NCBI GenBank assembly: GCA_018714695.1
Contig: DVNB01000083.1
Location: 1 to 64,000 of the forward strand
DNA: 64,000 nucleotides
Origin: Candidatus Ornithomonoglobus merdipullorum
Lineage (GTDB): Bacteria; Bacillota; Clostridia; UBA1381
Direction: 5' to 3'
Each line of letters opens with the position of its first letter. The first letter of the stretch is position 1. Position numbers and translations under genes: made by a program. This document shows, piece by piece, positions 1-7,947 of this stretch. The notes beneath the pieces were generated by a model. It had not been told where the DNA came from. It saw only the letters and a list, made by a program, of their open reading frames with translations, and searched no databases.

Positions 1-46
1 TACAACTCCTCCTACCGTGTTTTGTAGTGTATTTTTCCTCAAATAC

Positions 47-75
47 AGTATATCAAAAAAACAGCCGCTTGTCAG
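47..75 (-). promoter_or_regulatory. Promoter of a divergent gene beyond the left edge
   Basis: On the minus strand CTGACA and TATACT are separated by exactly 17 bp, and an AGGAGGAG ribosome binding site follows at 7-14 (complement) just before the window edge. The start codon of a minus-strand gene should therefore lie a few bases outside the window. The signals are directly visible; the gene itself is not. Confidence 0.55.
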
Positions 76-126
76 CACTTTCATTCCTATTTGTGCCGAC
101 GCTTTAGCGGCGGAATGGAGATTTTT

Positions 127-642
127 ATGAAGCTTATGATAGCATCGGATCTTCACGGATCCGAATATTACACGCGTCTGCTTTTGGACGCATATAAAAG
201 GAGCGGGGCAGAGCGTCTGGTATTATTGGGGGATCTGCTCTACCACGGGCCTCGAAACGATCTGCCGAAGGGCTACGAGCCCAAAGCCGTTATCGAGCTT
301 TTGAATTCCGTATCGAAGGAGATCATCTGCGTTCGCGGAAACTGTGATACGGAGGTCGATCAGATGGTGCTCGATTTTCCGATAATGGCGGATTATGCGG
401 TGCTGTTTCTGGACGGCAGAGCGTATTATATAACGCACGGGCACAAATACGGCACTGATGATATGCAGTATGTGAAGCCGGGCGATGCGATAATACAGGG
501 ACACACGCACGTTCCCATGTATGAGGAGAGGGAAGGTGTGCTGTGCATAAACCCGGGCTCCGTATCGATACCGAAAAACGGGAGTGCGCATCAATGCATG
601 ATCTATGAGGACGGTAAATTCGACACGCTGATACTGGAGTAA
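127..642 (+). CDS. yfcE: YfcE-type metallophosphodiesterase
   Basis: This 171-residue protein is a compact calcineurin-like phosphoesterase of the YfcE/MJ0936 family, which hydrolyses phosphodiesters with a dinuclear metal centre; the physiological substrate is unknown. Metal-ligand motifs are in the family order: D8-x-H10 near the start, GD at 35-36, GNCD in the middle, a GH histidine pair, and a GHTH motif followed by NPGS. Length matches the family (about 170-185). I chose ATG 127 because it gives the standard MKLMIASD start; the upstream in-frame ATG at 91 adds 12 unconserved residues. It stands alone just ahead of the thiamine operon promoter, with its stop only a few bases from the -35 element, so the two are probably transcribed separately. 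Soluble, cytoplasmic. Confidence 0.9.
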   Translation: MKLMIASDLHGSEYYTRLLLDAYKRSGAERLVLLGDLLYHGPRNDLPKGYEPKAVIELLNSVSKEIICVRGNCDTEVDQMVLDFPIMADYAVLFLDGRAYYITHGHKYGTDDMQYVKPGDAIIQGHTHVPMYEEREGVLCINPGSVSIPKNGSAHQCMIYEDGKFDTLILE

Positions 643-649
643 TTTTAGC

Positions 650-678
650 TTGACAAAACGGTGTATCCATGGTAAAAT
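650..678 (+). promoter_or_regulatory. Promoter of the thiazole operon
   Basis: TTGACA at 650-655 and TAAAAT at 673-678 are spaced by 17 bp, a near-perfect vegetative sigma factor promoter. Transcription should begin near 685, leaving a leader of about 118 nt before thiS. Confidence 0.8.
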
Positions 679-726
679 AGTTGATGTCAAGATACCAAGG
701 ACGCTTTGGCAATGAAATTCTGAGGG

Positions 727-787
727 ATCAAAATAAGGGGGCGCACCACCACGGGTACGAAGCTCTTGTTTTGCTCCCTTTTTTGAT
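727..787 (+). terminator. Leader hairpin with terminator character before thiS
   Basis: The arms at 727-742 and 773-787 pair over 15 bp with one bulged T and one G-T pair; the inner core AAGGGGGC/GCTCCCTT runs straight into TTTTTT. The loop is 30 nt. It lies between the thi promoter and the thiS ribosome binding site, so it would act as an attenuator or end a short leader RNA. The hallmarks of a TPP riboswitch (CTGAGA and the ACCTGATC segment) are absent. A small upstream hairpin (CCAAG/CTTTGG, about 694-709) may be part of a competing fold. Confidence 0.6.
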
Positions 788-802
788 ATGAGGGGTGATA
801 AG

Positions 803-1000
803 ATGATAAAGGTGAACGGAGAGACGCTTGAAGGCAGGGACGGGATAACCGTTGCGGAGCTGTTAAAGGAGCGCGGCTATAAGACCGTGTTTATCGCTGT
901 CGAGGTAAACGGCGTTATCGTCAAAAAAGACGAATATGCCGCTTATGTTCTGAACGACGGCGACAAGGTCGAAGTCGTGAATTTTGTCGGCGGAGGTTGA
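803..1000 (+). CDS. thiS: Sulfur carrier protein ThiS
   Basis: This 65-residue ubiquitin-fold protein carries the sulfur for thiamine thiazole as a C-terminal thiocarboxylate. It ends in Val-Gly-Gly-Gly, keeping the terminal Gly-Gly needed for adenylation by ThiF. The start at ATG 803 gives the usual MIKVNGE opening and has GAGGGGTG seven bases upstream; an in-frame ATG at 788 overlaps the leader hairpin and lacks a ribosome site. First gene of the thiS-thiF-thiG-thiH-tenI operon; thiF begins 4 bases after its stop. Confidence 0.93.
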   Translation: MIKVNGETLEGRDGITVAELLKERGYKTVFIAVEVNGVIVKKDEYAAYVLNDGDKVEVVNFVGGG

Positions 1001-1004
1001 TTTG

Positions 1005-1649
1005 ATGAAAAAGATGATACCGTCTGCGGAGGAGTTTGAGCGTGTTATGACAGAGCGCCACACGCGTTCGGTGTATTGCAGACTTAAGAAGGCGTCGGTC
1101 GCGGTCGCGGGCCTTGGCGGACTTGGCTCTAATATTGCCGTATCGCTTGCAAGAGCCGGTGTGGGCAGACTTTTTCTTGTCGATTTCGACAGGGTGGATA
1201 TTACTAATCTGAACCGACAGCAGTATGGGGTAAGCGATATAGGTGAATACAAGACCGAGGCATTAAAACGGATAATAGGCGGCATAGCGCCGTATGTAAA
1301 GGTAGAGACCGAGAACGTTCGAGTAACGGAAGAGAATGCGGCGGAGCTTTTTTACGGCTTTAAAATAGTGTGTGAGGCATTTGACGGTGCCGCGCAGAAG
1401 GCTATGCTGATAAACGAGCTTCTCGGGAAATGCCCGGAGACCGTTGTAGTGTCGGGTTCCGGCATGGCCGGGATGCTGAGCTCCAACACGATAGTTACGC
1501 GCCGGGCGTTTTCAAGGCTCTATCTCTGCGGCGACGGAGTCACGGATATTGCAGATGCAAACGGATTGATGGCGCCGCGTGTCGCAATATGCGCAAATCA
1601 TCAGGCAAATATGGTCCTTCGTCTCATAATGGGTGAGACGGAGCCGTAA
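1005..1649 (+). CDS. thiF: ThiS adenylyltransferase ThiF (short clostridial type)
   Basis: ThiF activates the ThiS C-terminus with ATP so that it can accept sulfur. The 214-residue protein has the ThiF/MoeB/E1 Rossmann motif GLGGLGSN at about 36-43, followed by the acidic end of strand 2 (LVDFDRVD) and the NLNRQQY segment that is typical of the family. It is shorter than the E. coli type, as in the subfamily common in Clostridia. ATG 1005 was preferred because CGGAGG lies about 8 bases upstream; a TTG at 984 overlaps thiS. Cytoplasmic, cotranscribed with thiS. Confidence 0.92.
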   Translation: MKKMIPSAEEFERVMTERHTRSVYCRLKKASVAVAGLGGLGSNIAVSLARAGVGRLFLVDFDRVDITNLNRQQYGVSDIGEYKTEALKRIIGGIAPYVKVETENVRVTEENAAELFYGFKIVCEAFDGAAQKAMLINELLGKCPETVVVSGSGMAGMLSSNTIVTRRAFSRLYLCGDGVTDIADANGLMAPRVAICANHQANMVLRLIMGETEP

Positions 1650-1718
1650 CATAAAGCCCTGAGAAGGGCTTACATATGTGAAAAGAGCTTTATATATAAT
1701 CGAAAGGGGAACGATACA

Positions 1719-2486
1719 ATGAAAGATACATTTAAGCTGGGAGATCATGAATTTACGTCGAGGTTCATATTAGGCTCCGGCAAATACTCGCTTGACCTGA
1801 TAAAGGCGGCTGTAGAGAATGCCGGTGCGCAGATAATAACGCTTGCGCTGCGCCGTGCCGTAACGGGCGATGTTGCGAATATCCTCGACTACATACCGGA
1901 GGGCGTGACGCTGCTCCCGAACACGTCGGGCGCGAGAAACGCAGAGGAGGCCGTAAGGATAGCGCATCTTGCCAGAGAGGTCGGCTGCGGCGATTTTATA
2001 AAGATAGAATGCATAAGAGATTCGAAATATCTGCTGCCGGATAATTACGAGACTGCCAAAGCCACGGAGATCCTTGCAAAGGAAGGTTATGTGGTAATGC
2101 CGTACATGTATCCGGATCTCAACGCTGCGCGCGATATGGCAAATGCGGGCGCTGCCTGCATCATGCCGCTCGGCGCGCCTATAGGCACGAATAAGGGGCT
2201 TTGCACAAAGGAATTCATAAAGATACTAATCGACGAGATAGATCTGCCTGTGATAGTTGACGCGGGTATAGGCAGACCGTCACAGGCGTGTGAAGCTATG
2301 GAGATGGGAGCCGCGGCTGTTATGGCGAACACAGCTATAGCTACGGCGGGCGATGTTCCGGCGATGGCGGAGGCGTTCAAGAAGGCTATAGAGGCGGGAA
2401 GAACGGCATATTTGAGCGGACCGGGACGCGTGCTTGAAAAAGGAGCCTCAGCATCATCGCCGCTTACGGGATTTCTTGAGGATTGA
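1719..2486 (+). CDS. thiG: Thiazole synthase ThiG
   Basis: ThiG condenses DXP, dehydroglycine (from ThiH) and ThiS-thiocarboxylate to the thiazole phosphate. It is a TIM barrel of 255 residues, the normal length. The N-terminal GSGKY motif, the FIKIECI strand with the probable imine-forming lysine, the [12 protein letters not shown] phosphate loop and the [12 protein letters not shown] segment are all present. It starts at ATG 1719 behind AAAGGGGAACG. It follows thiF after a 69-bp gap that holds no obvious terminator, so the operon probably continues through it. The dxs gene at 15892 would supply its DXP substrate. Confidence 0.95.
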   Translation: MKDTFKLGDHEFTSRFILGSGKYSLDLIKAAVENAGAQIITLALRRAVTGDVANILDYIPEGVTLLPNTSGARNAEEAVRIAHLAREVGCGDFIKIECIRDSKYLLPDNYETAKATEILAKEGYVVMPYMYPDLNAARDMANAGAACIMPLGAPIGTNKGLCTKEFIKILIDEIDLPVIVDAGIGRPSQACEAMEMGAAAVMANTAIATAGDVPAMAEAFKKAIEAGRTAYLSGPGRVLEKGASASSPLTGFLED

Positions 2487-2497
2487 GGTGAGAGACG

Positions 2498-3655
2498 ATG
2501 GCTGAAAGGATAGATCACATGAAATACCTCCCGGATATGGAAGTAATAGATTCCGATATGCTTGACAGGGTAGTTTCCGAGATGGATGCTTACGATTATA
2601 ATACTTATTCCGAGGCTGATGTAAGGGCTGCTCTTGATGCGGACGTGCTTTCGCCGCATGATTTCCGGGCGCTGCTCTCACCGGCAGCCGAGCCGTTTAT
2701 AGAGGAGATAGCTCAGCGTGCTCAGACTGAGACGAGAAAGCATTTCGGAAATTCGGTAATGATGTTTACTCCTGTTTACATTGCGAATTATTGTGAGAAT
2801 TATTGTATCTATTGCGGCTTTAACTGTCACAACAAGATACGCCGCGCAAAGCTTAATATGGAGGAGGTGGAGCACGAGTTTTCCGAGATAGCAAAGACGG
2901 GATTACAGGAGGTGCTCATCCTCACGGGCGAGAGCCGCAGGATGTCAGACGTTAAATACATCGGAGAGGCGTGCAGGATCGCGAAGAAGTATTTCAAGGT
3001 GATAGGCGTGGAGGTCTATCCGATGAATTCGGACGAATACAGGTATCTCCATGAATGCGGTGTCGATTACGTCACGGTATTTCAGGAGACATATAACAGC
3101 GATAAATACGAAACGCTACATCTTGAGGGCCACAAGCGTATATTCCCGTACAGATTTTACGCTCAGGAGCGTGCTGTGCTCGGCGGGATGCGCGGAGTGG
3201 GATTCGCGGCATTGCTTGGGCTTGATGATTTCAGAAAGGACGCATTTGCTACAGGATATCATGCGTACCTGCTGCAGCAGAAGTATCCGCACACTGAAAT
3301 AGCGATCTCGTGTCCAAGGCTCAGACCTATAATAAACAACGATAAGATCAATCCGAAGGACGTGCATGAGAAGCAGCTTCTGCAGGTGATATGCGCGTAC
3401 AGGCTGTTTTTGCCGTTTGCGAGCATCACGATATCGACGCGTGAGCGCGCGGGTTTCCGTGACAATATCATAAAGATCGCGGCGACGAAGATCTCCGGCG
3501 GCGTGAGCGTAGGTATCGGCGGACACGGCGAGAATGAGGAAGAAAAGGGCGACGAGCAGTTCGATATTTCCGACGGCAGAAGTGTCAAGGAGGTATATGA
3601 CGCGATAGAGAAAGCCGGTATGCAGCCGGTCATGAGTGATTATATATATGTGTGA
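2498..3655 (+). CDS. thiH: 2-iminoacetate synthase ThiH (radical SAM)
   Basis: ThiH cleaves tyrosine to p-cresol and dehydroglycine (2-iminoacetate), the glycine-imine donor for ThiG. This oxygen-sensitive route is typical of anaerobes; aerobes generally use the oxidase ThiO. The radical-SAM cluster motif CxxxCxxC is at C99, C103 and C106 (CENYCIYC). At 385 residues it is full length, with the C-terminal thiazole-associated domain. It begins 11 bases after thiG and its end overlaps the start of tenI by 8 bases, indicating translational coupling. Confidence 0.95.
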   Translation: MAERIDHMKYLPDMEVIDSDMLDRVVSEMDAYDYNTYSEADVRAALDADVLSPHDFRALLSPAAEPFIEEIAQRAQTETRKHFGNSVMMFTPVYIANYCENYCIYCGFNCHNKIRRAKLNMEEVEHEFSEIAKTGLQEVLILTGESRRMSDVKYIGEACRIAKKYFKVIGVEVYPMNSDEYRYLHECGVDYVTVFQETYNSDKYETLHLEGHKRIFPYRFYAQERAVLGGMRGVGFAALLGLDDFRKDAFATGYHAYLLQQKYPHTEIAISCPRLRPIINNDKINPKDVHEKQLLQVICAYRLFLPFASITISTRERAGFRDNIIKIAATKISGGVSVGIGGHGENEEEKGDEQFDISDGRSVKEVYDAIEKAGMQPVMSDYIYV

Positions 3656-4262
3656 GCTTATATGCGTGACCAACCGGAAAATATTCTATGATACATTCGG
3701 GATCACTGCATCGTTTGCCGGAAGAGTGCGCGAGATCCTGAGTGAGGGTATCCGTGTGATACTCAGAGAAAAGGATCTCTCGGAGGATGAATATTACAGG
3801 CTGCTGTGCGAGGTGGGAGACAGGCGTGTGACAGCCCACAGTTTTCCTGATGCGGCACGCCGTTTCGGCTGTACCTCGCTGCATATGCCGCTGAACGCTT
3901 TAAGCTCCTCAGATGTGTCGGAGTTTGAGACGGTCGGCTGCTCCGTGCACTCTGCAGAACAGGCGGTTTTGGCTTATAAATACGGAGCAACGTATCTCAC
4001 CGCGGGACATATATTCGTTACCGACTGTAAAAAAGGTCTGGCGCCGCGCGGTACAGAGCTTATAAAGGATATACTTTGTGTGACGTCGCTTCCCGTATAC
4101 GCAATAGGCGGGATAACACCGCAAAATGCGGGTATGACAGCAGAGGCCGGAGCCGCCGGCGTGTGCGTAATGTCCGGTTTTATGAAATGTGCCGATCCCG
4201 CGGAGCTTGCGGATAAATTCAGAACAGTTTTTCGGAATAACGGGCAAAAGAGTAACATATAA
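3648..4262 (+). CDS. tenI: Thiazole tautomerase TenI (ThiE-like fold)
   Basis: This 204-residue TIM barrel belongs to the ThiE/TenI superfamily, but its active-site loop reads GHIFVTDCKKGLAPRG (about 120-135, with H121). That matches the TenI signature GHxFxTDCKKGL rather than the GxxFxTxTKxDA loop of true thiamine-phosphate synthases. TenI isomerises the thiazole made by ThiG to the aromatic carboxylate tautomer. Placement as last gene after thiG-thiH supports that role, and a genuine ThiE is encoded at 44799. ATG 3648 gives a normal N-terminus (CELICVTNR) and overlaps thiH by 8 bases. An automated pipeline would probably label it thiamine phosphate synthase; a weak second ThiE activity cannot be excluded. 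Confidence 0.8.
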   Translation: MCELICVTNRKIFYDTFGITASFAGRVREILSEGIRVILREKDLSEDEYYRLLCEVGDRRVTAHSFPDAARRFGCTSLHMPLNALSSSDVSEFETVGCSVHSAEQAVLAYKYGATYLTAGHIFVTDCKKGLAPRGTELIKDILCVTSLPVYAIGGITPQNAGMTAEAGAAGVCVMSGFMKCADPAELADKFRTVFRNNGQKSNI

Positions 4263-4380
4263 CTAGATCAGGATGTCCCCGCCTTTCGGGCGCGGATCCG
4301 GATCCACCGCACGGACATCGCGTCGGCAGCTGGCCGATATTTAATGTTCGGAGCGAGATCATACGGAAGGGAAGGATAAG
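4263..4380 (+). promoter_or_regulatory. Palindrome-rich 5' leader of the SLH glucosaminidase
   Basis: This 118-bp gap carries nested inverted repeats: GATGTCC/GGACATC enclosing a small CGCC/GGCG hairpin and a GGATCC-containing palindrome, then TCGGC/GCCGA. It ends in a GGAAGGGAAGGA ribosome binding stretch. It looks like a folded leader RNA or the structured end of the thi transcript. There is no T-tract, so it is not a simple terminator, and I cannot assign it to a riboswitch class. Confidence 0.35.
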
Positions 4381-5520
4381 ATGCTGAAAAAAATAATAGC
4401 CGCTTCGCTTTGTGCAGCTATGCTCTGTGCGCAGACCGCATCGTGCGCATCTGCGGCCGGTGATTACTCATGGGCAGAAACGGAAATAGAATACTGCCGA
4501 CAAAACGGGATAATGACAGGTGATGAAAACGGTGACCTTGATCCCGGCGGAACACTCACACGGGCGCAGATGGCAAAGATGCTGATCGAAAGCTTCGGCG
4601 CTGATGACGCGGCAGATGCGGGCGGGCAGCAGTTCTCTGATATATCGCCCGATCAGTGGTATTACGATTATGCGCGGGAGATCAGACAGTATATGACCGA
4701 GCCGGGTGCTGAGTTTAACGGCAATGAGCCCGTTACGCGAGAGGAATTTGCGTCGACTCTTGTCCGCGCAAGCGGGCTGACGGCGGGAAATGTGAGGAAC
4801 AGCGATATTCTGACAGATAATTTTCCGGATGCGGACGAGGTCTCGGATAAGTATAAAACGCTGATGTGCATAGCCGTTGAGCGGGCATATTTCCGCGGGT
4901 CCGACGGTTACCTTCGTCCGAAGGATGATCTGACCCGAGCCGAGGTCTGCGCGCTTTTGTACAGGGTGATAGAAAGTGTCAAGGGAGAGATCGAGCTCAC
5001 ATGGGAGGATCTCGGGGTACCCAAAACATCCACACCGATACTCGGAGCCGCCGAGATAACTGTTGACGCGGCGAAGGAATGGGCGGCTTCAAGAGGCGCG
5101 GCGCAGCTGTTTTTAGACGCGGCGGATATATATTGGAAATACGGAGAGCTTACCGGGATACGTCCTGAGGTACTGTATGCTCAGGCTGCAAAGGAGACAG
5201 CGTTCGGCAATTACGGAGGCGCAGTGCTGCCGGAGATGAACAACTTTGCCGGAATAAAAAAATACGGTGCCACCGGTGACGCTACCGAGGATCATGAAAG
5301 CTTTGCGACTCAGGACGACGGAGTAAGAGCGCACTTCAATCATATGTCGGCATATGTCGGCCTCGAACCGATAGGGGAGGTACACGGAAGGTATAACTCG
5401 GTAAAATCGCTCTCATGGGCGGGGACAGTAAAATATGTGGAAGCGCTCGGCGGAAGATGGTGCCCGGATCTGTACTACGGATATTCGATAGTAAAGACCA
5501 TGCTTGCGGATATGTATTGA
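4381..5520 (+). CDS. SLH-anchored N-acetylglucosaminidase (autolysin)
   Basis: A 379-residue exported protein. Residues 1-26 are a signal peptide (MLKKIIAASL, Ala/Cys-rich core). Three SLH repeats follow (about 28-90, 91-140, 145-205; for example GDENGDLDPGGTLTRAQMAKML and GSDGYLRPKDDLTRAEVCALLYRV), which would bind pyruvylated wall polymer. The C-terminal 130 residues are a glucosaminidase/FlgJ-like domain with the probable catalytic Glu272 (AKETAFGNYGG), the MNNFAGIK motif and AHFNHMSAYVG. It should cleave the peptidoglycan glycan chain at the cell surface during growth or division. Monocistronic; the bidirectional terminator at 5563-5610 follows. Confidence 0.88.
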   Translation: MLKKIIAASLCAAMLCAQTASCASAAGDYSWAETEIEYCRQNGIMTGDENGDLDPGGTLTRAQMAKMLIESFGADDAADAGGQQFSDISPDQWYYDYAREIRQYMTEPGAEFNGNEPVTREEFASTLVRASGLTAGNVRNSDILTDNFPDADEVSDKYKTLMCIAVERAYFRGSDGYLRPKDDLTRAEVCALLYRVIESVKGEIELTWEDLGVPKTSTPILGAAEITVDAAKEWAASRGAAQLFLDAADIYWKYGELTGIRPEVLYAQAAKETAFGNYGGAVLPEMNNFAGIKKYGATGDATEDHESFATQDDGVRAHFNHMSAYVGLEPIGEVHGRYNSVKSLSWAGTVKYVEALGGRWCPDLYYGYSIVKTMLADMY

Positions 5521-5562
5521 CTTATTTGCTGCGGAAATTGGTGATATTCACTTTATGGACAT

Positions 5563-5610
5563 AAAAAGACAGGGACAGAAAACCATTGATTTTCTGTCCC
5601 TGTCTTTTTT
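5563..5610. terminator. Bidirectional intrinsic terminator
   Basis: AAAAAGACAGGGACAGAAAA pairs perfectly with its inverted copy across a short loop, with T-runs on both strands. It separates the converging SLH glucosaminidase (+) and stalk-domain gene (-); its right end overlaps the last two bases of the latter. Confidence 0.9.
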
Positions 5611-6877
5611 ATGCAGCCGGTGCGGCTGCCTGATCCGCTGCGTCTGTGCCGGTCGTATCCGCCGGAGTTTCAACGGTGCTTTCAGTTGTGCTGTCTGCAG
5701 CCGTTTCGGTGACAGACGTGTCAGCAGCCGGAGCGGACTCCGCCGCGTCGGTGCGGATCGAAAGATCCACATATCCGCCGAAAGAGATGCGAAGCGTTAC
5801 CGGATTCCACTGATCACGTGCATCGAAATTATAGAATTTCGTATCCGCGGAGTAATACGGAACGGGATCGGCGCTGATCTCGATGTAGTCAGATGTTATA
5901 TACGATTGTGCCGCATCGAGAGTAAAGTTCTCAATATTTGTTATCGTTGCCGAGTCATGCTTATACATATTCGATGTGTCACATGTTATGTATACTGTTT
6001 TGGTATTGCCGTCCCAGTCGACCTGTGCGCCGAATGCTTCAGATATGACTCTTAACGGAACATATGTGCGGTCATTTATTATCACCGGCTGAAAATCCGT
6101 TATCGGTATTTCGGTCCTGGTTGACGAGGATGTGTCCGCGTTCTCCCATTTTGAGAGAGACCATACATTGTATCCGGACTCGTTGAATGTCCTTAAAAAC
6201 TGAACTATCGTCGAGTTTTTCGTGCATGTTATCGACTGCGCTCTGAGAATGTCTGTCCTCTGATAATCGTCCCAGTATACGTTTATGCCCATATCGTCGA
6301 AAACACTTCTGAGCGGGACATAGGTATAGTCGTTTATGATCGTGGGACGGATGCTCACCGGGAAGCTTACCGGCGCGTTGTTGAGCATGACCGTTATTCC
6401 AAGGTCGGGAGCCGGAGTTGTGTCAACGAACGTGGGCGGCTGTGTCGGAGCGGTGTAAGGATCAAGCGTGAACTGCGGATACATTATCCCGTCAAAAAGA
6501 TGCTGACCCTGATCCGAATCGCATGACAGTCTCACACACCAGCTGTCAAGCGTCATTACCATCGTTCCCCCCGTTACATAGCTTCCGTCCTGATAGCTGA
6601 CGTTAAATCTTATAGTGCCTTTGTTGTCGTCCATTGTACCGTCGAGACATTCGTATATGAGCTGCTCGTTATTGTTTTTAACAAATTTGAATCTGACCGA
6701 TACCGATGTATCCGTGCAGGAAAGTATATCGAGACTCGCGTAATTATCGCTTGTGGCGCCCGCGGAAAGGTATGATCCGACGAACGCTTCGTTTACGAAG
6801 GTGTTTGCGTATGCCGACGGCATAAGCGATGCCGTAACGGTGAATGCCGCCAGAACGGCTGCTGCTTTTTCAATCAT
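5609..6877 (-). CDS. Secreted stalk-domain (copper amine oxidase N-terminal-like) protein
   Basis: The 422-residue product starts at ATG 6877 behind AAGGAG; the open frame extends 26 codons further upstream but without a ribosome site. It has a signal peptide (MIEKAAAVLAAFTVTASLMPSAYA), a beta-rich N-terminal half with no family I recognise, then two copies of the copper-amine-oxidase N-terminal-like 'stalk' domain. Each has the pattern P-x-I-I-N-D-x-T-Y-V-P-L-R-x-[VI] followed by W-D. The last 45 residues are low-complexity Ala/Thr/Glu/Asp and probably unstructured. Stalk domains in Clostridia occur on wall-associated proteins; the name does not imply copper or amine oxidase activity. Function unknown. 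Confidence 0.8.
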   Translation of the reverse strand: MIEKAAAVLAAFTVTASLMPSAYANTFVNEAFVGSYLSAGATSDNYASLDILSCTDTSVSVRFKFVKNNNEQLIYECLDGTMDDNKGTIRFNVSYQDGSYVTGGTMVMTLDSWCVRLSCDSDQGQHLFDGIMYPQFTLDPYTAPTQPPTFVDTTPAPDLGITVMLNNAPVSFPVSIRPTIINDYTYVPLRSVFDDMGINVYWDDYQRTDILRAQSITCTKNSTIVQFLRTFNESGYNVWSLSKWENADTSSSTRTEIPITDFQPVIINDRTYVPLRVISEAFGAQVDWDGNTKTVYITCDTSNMYKHDSATITNIENFTLDAAQSYITSDYIEISADPVPYYSADTKFYNFDARDQWNPVTLRISFGGYVDLSIRTDAAESAPAADTSVTETAADSTTESTVETPADTTGTDAADQAAAPAA

Positions 6878-6919
6878 GTTTTCTCCCACTCCTTTGTTCC
6901 GGTTCCTGTACAAAACTAA

Positions 6920-6944
6920 TGCAGGACGCCTTTTGCGCCCTGCA
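6920..6944 (-). terminator. Hairpin downstream of fba
   Basis: TGCAGGACGC and GCGCCCTGCA pair around a TTTT loop. On the minus strand it lies just after fba and is followed by a weak T-rich stretch, so it probably ends the ogg-fba transcript. Confidence 0.5.
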
Positions 6945-6971
6945 TGATCTGTCACATTGCGCTTCTTTGCG

Positions 6972-7835
6972 TTAAGCCTTGCCGATCGAGCCGAACAGCT
7001 CCATCTTTTCTTTAACTATAGCCTTTATGCCCTCATATCCGGGTGCGAGAAGCTTTCTCGGATCATAGCCCTTGCCCTGGAGATCCTTGCCCTCTTCGAT
7101 ATATTTTCTTGTTGCCTCCTGGAAATAGAGCTGGCATTCTGTGTTTACATTGATCTTTGCAACGCCGAGCGATATAGCCTTCTTTATCATATCAGCCGGG
7201 ATTCCTGTGCCGCCGTGGAGAACGAGCGGAAGATCGCCTATGAGTTCCTTGATCTTTGCAAGAGCATCAAAATCGAGTCCCTTCCAGTTCTCGGGATACT
7301 TGCCGTGGATGTTTCCGATGCCTGCAGCAAGGAAATCAACGCCGAGATCGGCTATCATCTTGCACTCGGCAGGATCAGCAATCTCGCCCGCGCCTACAAC
7401 GCCGTCCTCTTCGCCGCCGATCGAGCCTACCTCAGCCTCGATCGAAAGACCCATGTTGTGAGCCGCGTGAACGAGCTCGGTCGTCTTTGCTATATTTTCA
7501 TCAATGGGGAAATGCGAGCCGTCAAACATGATCGATGAGAATCCGGCTTTTATGCACTTGTAGCATCCCTCATATGTTCCGTGATCAAGATGAAGAGCGA
7601 CAGGAACTGTAATGCCGAGCGATTCTATCATGGCCTTTACCATTGCAGCGACCGTGCCGAAGCCGGTCATGTACTTGCCTGCGCCTTCTGAAACACCGAG
7701 GATCACAGGTGAATTGTTCTCCTGCGCGGTAAGAAGTATAGCCTTTGTCCATTCAAGATTGTTGATGTTGAACTGACCTATGGCATAATGGCCTTCAACC
7801 GCCTTCTTTAGCATTTCTGTAGCTGTTACCAACAT
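6972..7835 (-). CDS. fba: Class II fructose-1,6-bisphosphate aldolase
   Basis: This 287-residue zinc-dependent aldolase interconverts fructose-1,6-bisphosphate with DHAP and glyceraldehyde-3-phosphate in glycolysis. It has the class II motifs: HLDHGTYE with the metal-binding His and catalytic Asp, GSIGGEEDGV, and HGGTGIP in the phosphate-binding region. The start is ATG 7835 (MLVTATEML) with GGGAGG 10 bases upstream; the open frame continues 41 codons further through a hairpin-rich leader and is not used. It lies downstream of the zinc-ribbon gene, with which it may be cotranscribed. Confidence 0.95.
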   Translation of the reverse strand: MLVTATEMLKKAVEGHYAIGQFNINNLEWTKAILLTAQENNSPVILGVSEGAGKYMTGFGTVAAMVKAMIESLGITVPVALHLDHGTYEGCYKCIKAGFSSIMFDGSHFPIDENIAKTTELVHAAHNMGLSIEAEVGSIGGEEDGVVGAGEIADPAECKMIADLGVDFLAAGIGNIHGKYPENWKGLDFDALAKIKELIGDLPLVLHGGTGIPADMIKKAISLGVAKINVNTECQLYFQEATRKYIEEGKDLQGKGYDPRKLLAPGYEGIKAIVKEKMELFGSIGKA

Positions 7836-7870
7836 AATTTTATATCCTCCCTTAGGTAATTTTAAGTTCC

Positions 7871-7941
7871 GGCGCCCGGCTTTGATTGGGCGCCGATCTA
7901 TATTTAACCGCGCAGCCCGTTTACGCGCTGTGCGGTCGGTA
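7871..7941 (-). other. Two hairpins in the fba 5' leader
   Basis: GGCGCCC/GGGCGCC (7871-7877 with 7888-7894) and CCGCGCAGC/GCTGTGCGG (about 7909-7941) form adjacent stems between the zinc-ribbon gene and fba. Neither has a proper T-tract on the minus strand. They could limit read-through or stabilise processed fba mRNA. Confidence 0.4.
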
Positions 7942-7947
7942 GCTTTT

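Noticed and set aside
685-802. TPP riboswitch before thiS
   Set aside because: The CTGAGA and ACCTGATC-type aptamer segments are missing; only a terminator-like hairpin is visible.
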